A DNA stretch of 64,000 nucleotides from Verrucomicrobiota bacterium. Lineage in GTDB: Bacteria; Verrucomicrobiota; Verrucomicrobiia; Limisphaerales; UBA9464. Positions 62,743-64,000 of the stretch are shown here, piece after piece (the stretch's first letter is position 1; the number at the start of each line of letters is the position of its first letter). The position numbers were made by a program, and so were the translations under genes. The notes beneath the pieces were generated by a model. The model searched no databases. It was not told where the DNA came from and saw nothing but the letters and a program-made list of their open reading frames with translations. The stretch lies in contig CANGKZ010000013.1 of NCBI GenBank assembly GCA_947454705.1, positions 1 through 64,000 of the forward strand. Direction: 5' to 3'.

Positions 62743-64000
62743 GTGGATTCAAACGACAACAATTCACGGCGTCAGCGCCGGATGGTTCGGCGAAGCACTT
62801 CGCTCTTGATCACGATCCGTTGGCTGATTGGAGCCACCGTGGTGCTGTTTCTGGCCTGGGCCGTATGGGAATTCCGGGGAGAGCGAACCTACCGCACTTG
62901 GAGAAACAACAAGCGCATGGAAGGCGCGATGTCCCTCTTCCAGCAGGGCAAGGTGGACGAGGCGGCGGTCATGGCGCGCGCCGTGTTCGATTCCGACAAC
63001 AACAACGTTGAGGCGATCCGGATGATCGCGACGGCTGCGGAACGCAGTTCCCCCTATGCCGCCCGCCCCTGGCGGCAGCGTGCGTTTGATCTGCAGCCCT
63101 GGAATCTCACCAATCGAATCGATCTCGCGATCACCTACCTTCGCATCGGTGATGCAATGACGTCGCGCAACCTGCTGCTCGCCGTTGGAACAAACGTGCC
63201 GACCTCCGCGTCCTTCCTTGAGACCCTCGGGGCGGCGAGCTTTGCGGTCGGGGACATGACCCGCGCCGAGTACGGTTTTGCGCAGGCCAGCCGACTGGAT
63301 CCCTCGAACCTGGACCGCCAATTCAATCTGGCGAAGGTCCTGCTGACGCTCGATTCTCCGGCCCGGAATGCCGAGGCACGTCAGACCATTGACCGACTCT
63401 CCACCAATCCCGCCACCCGGGTTGCGGCCTTGACGCTTCGCGTTGAGGATGCGTTGAGCCACAAACGGGTGTCGGAAGCCGTCCGCTTTGCCGAGAATCT
63501 TAGTTCCATCACCAACGTTCCCTTTTCAGGCCGTCTACTGCACCTGACCGCCCTCAAAGCGGCCTCCTCGCCCAAGCTCGCGCCCGCGCTGGCCTCCCTT
63601 CAGAAGACTGCCGTGGCAAGTCCCGTGGAATTTGCTCAGCTCGCGGTCTGGATGAGTCGCAACGGGATGAGTCCTGCGGCCATGAAATGGGTCAAGAGTC
63701 TCTCGCCCGATCAGCTGGCCGATCCCTCCGCGCGAATCGCGGTGGCCGACCTATACATCGGAATTCAGGACTGGCTTGGACTTCGGCAGTGGGTTCGTTC
63801 GGAGGATTGGAAGAATTTCAATGCCTTCCGCCTCGCCTACGATTCCTTTGCATCGCGTTTCCTGGGATCTGCGGAAAGCCGCGCCACCGAGCAGGACGCG
63901 CTCTGGCAGCGAGCCATCAAGGCCACAGAGAAGAATCCGGCCCAGCTCCAGGCGTTGTCCCAGATGGCGCTTCAGTGGAAGATGATCCCGCAATACGAAG
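62743..64000 (+). CDS. Membrane-anchored TPR-like protein, 5' part (cut by the window edge)
   Basis: The first 419 codons of a protein that runs past the window. It begins at GTG 62743 (or ATG 62782). A single membrane helix (SLLITIRWLIGATVVLFLAW) is followed by a helical region of TPR type: KRMEGAMSLFQQGKVDEAAV, SFLETLGAASFAVGDMTRAE, YGFAQASRLDPSNLDRQFNL and further similar pairs. The bulk would be outside the cytoplasm. No catalytic motif is visible. It follows the DUF481 gene by 84 bp. Similar anchored TPR proteins are common beside exopolysaccharide or export genes, which must lie further right. Confidence 0.78.
   Translation, partial: MDSNDNNSRRQRRMVRRSTSLLITIRWLIGATVVLFLAWAVWEFRGERTYRTWRNNKRMEGAMSLFQQGKVDEAAVMARAVFDSDNNNVEAIRMIATAAERSSPYAARPWRQRAFDLQPWNLTNRIDLAITYLRIGDAMTSRNLLLAVGTNVPTSASFLETLGAASFAVGDMTRAEYGFAQASRLDPSNLDRQFNLAKVLLTLDSPARNAEARQTIDRLSTNPATRVAALTLRVEDALSHKRVSEAVRFAENLSSITNVPFSGRLLHLTALKAASSPKLAPALASLQKTAVASPVEFAQLAVWMSRNGMSPAAMKWVKSLSPDQLADPSARIAVADLYIGIQDWLGLRQWVRSEDWKNFNAFRLAYDSFASRFLGSAESRATEQDALWQRAIKATEKNPAQLQALSQMALQWKMIPQYE

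Overview
The window comes from a high-GC, Gram-negative-type chromosome, most likely of the Planctomycetota-Verrucomicrobiota group. I favour Verrucomicrobiota. The clues are two sets of DUF1549/DUF1553 (CxxCH-bearing) and Tat-exported DUF1501 proteins, a Tat-exported Gfo/Idh/MocA oxidoreductase, a redoxin/cytochrome/copper-monooxygenase fusion, an LPS-heptose adenylyltransferase, a DUF481 outer-membrane-type protein, and many exported proteins without strong Shine-Dalgarno sites. No phylogeny was run, so the assignment is an inference from gene content. I see no phage, transposase or CRISPR array.

Layout. 0-1.1 kb: 5' end of trpB and all of trpF (minus strand). 1.1-7.5 kb (plus): sugar-binding protein, GH32 fructan hydrolase, a ribose/fructose-type ABC permease with an extra exported domain, and the redoxin/cytochrome c/PHM-like fusion. 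7.5-10 kb: two dispersed repeats around a small membrane protein, a winged-helix regulator and ispH; both transcription units are preceded by the same CTTTG-N5-CAAAG palindrome. 10-18 kb (minus): kdpABCDE, potassium uptake with its own two-component system. 18-28.7 kb (plus): DUF1549/DUF1553 and DUF1501 proteins, a lipoprotein and the oxidoreductase. 28.7-37.3 kb (minus): a MacAB-type efflux/export system, HtrA protease and an OmpR-type two-component system, which together look like an envelope-stress module. 37.4-43.6 kb: WYL regulator, heptose-1-phosphate adenylyltransferase, two lipid-linked glycosyltransferases, YhbY and a divergent IMP dehydrogenase. 43.6-45.8 kb (minus): an ExbB/ExbD-like operon with a membrane-anchored partner and a zinc-ribbon protein. 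45.9-49.6 kb (plus): a beta-propeller protein and a metallophosphoesterase. 49.6-56.5 kb (minus): rsmH, xylulokinase, a CTP-synthase-like amidotransferase, and two paralogous DUF4097 beta-helix proteins flanking a glycosyltransferase. 56.5-57.3 kb: a patchwork of repeats. 57.3-60.4 kb (minus): tRNA-Thr, tuf, tRNA-Trp, tRNA-Ser, secE, nusG and rplK, from a near-consensus promoter to a clear terminator. 60.5-64 kb (plus): two exported proteins and a TPR-like protein cut by the window edge.

Most worth following up: (1) the ExbB/ExbD pair, in which the residues of the canonical proton path appear to be replaced (Asp to Cys, Glu to Gln, one pore Thr to Ala), encoded with an unrecognised periplasmic partner; (2) two exported proteins built from exact 18-residue coils on either side of a glycosyltransferase; (3) a candidate regulon that joins a winged-helix regulator and the isoprenoid gene ispH through one palindrome; (4) secE starting six bases after the CCA end of tRNA-Ser; (5) an IMP dehydrogenase and an amidotransferase with changed key residues; (6) dispersed repeats with 30-35 bp inverted ends, one cluster of which lies where rplA would be expected.
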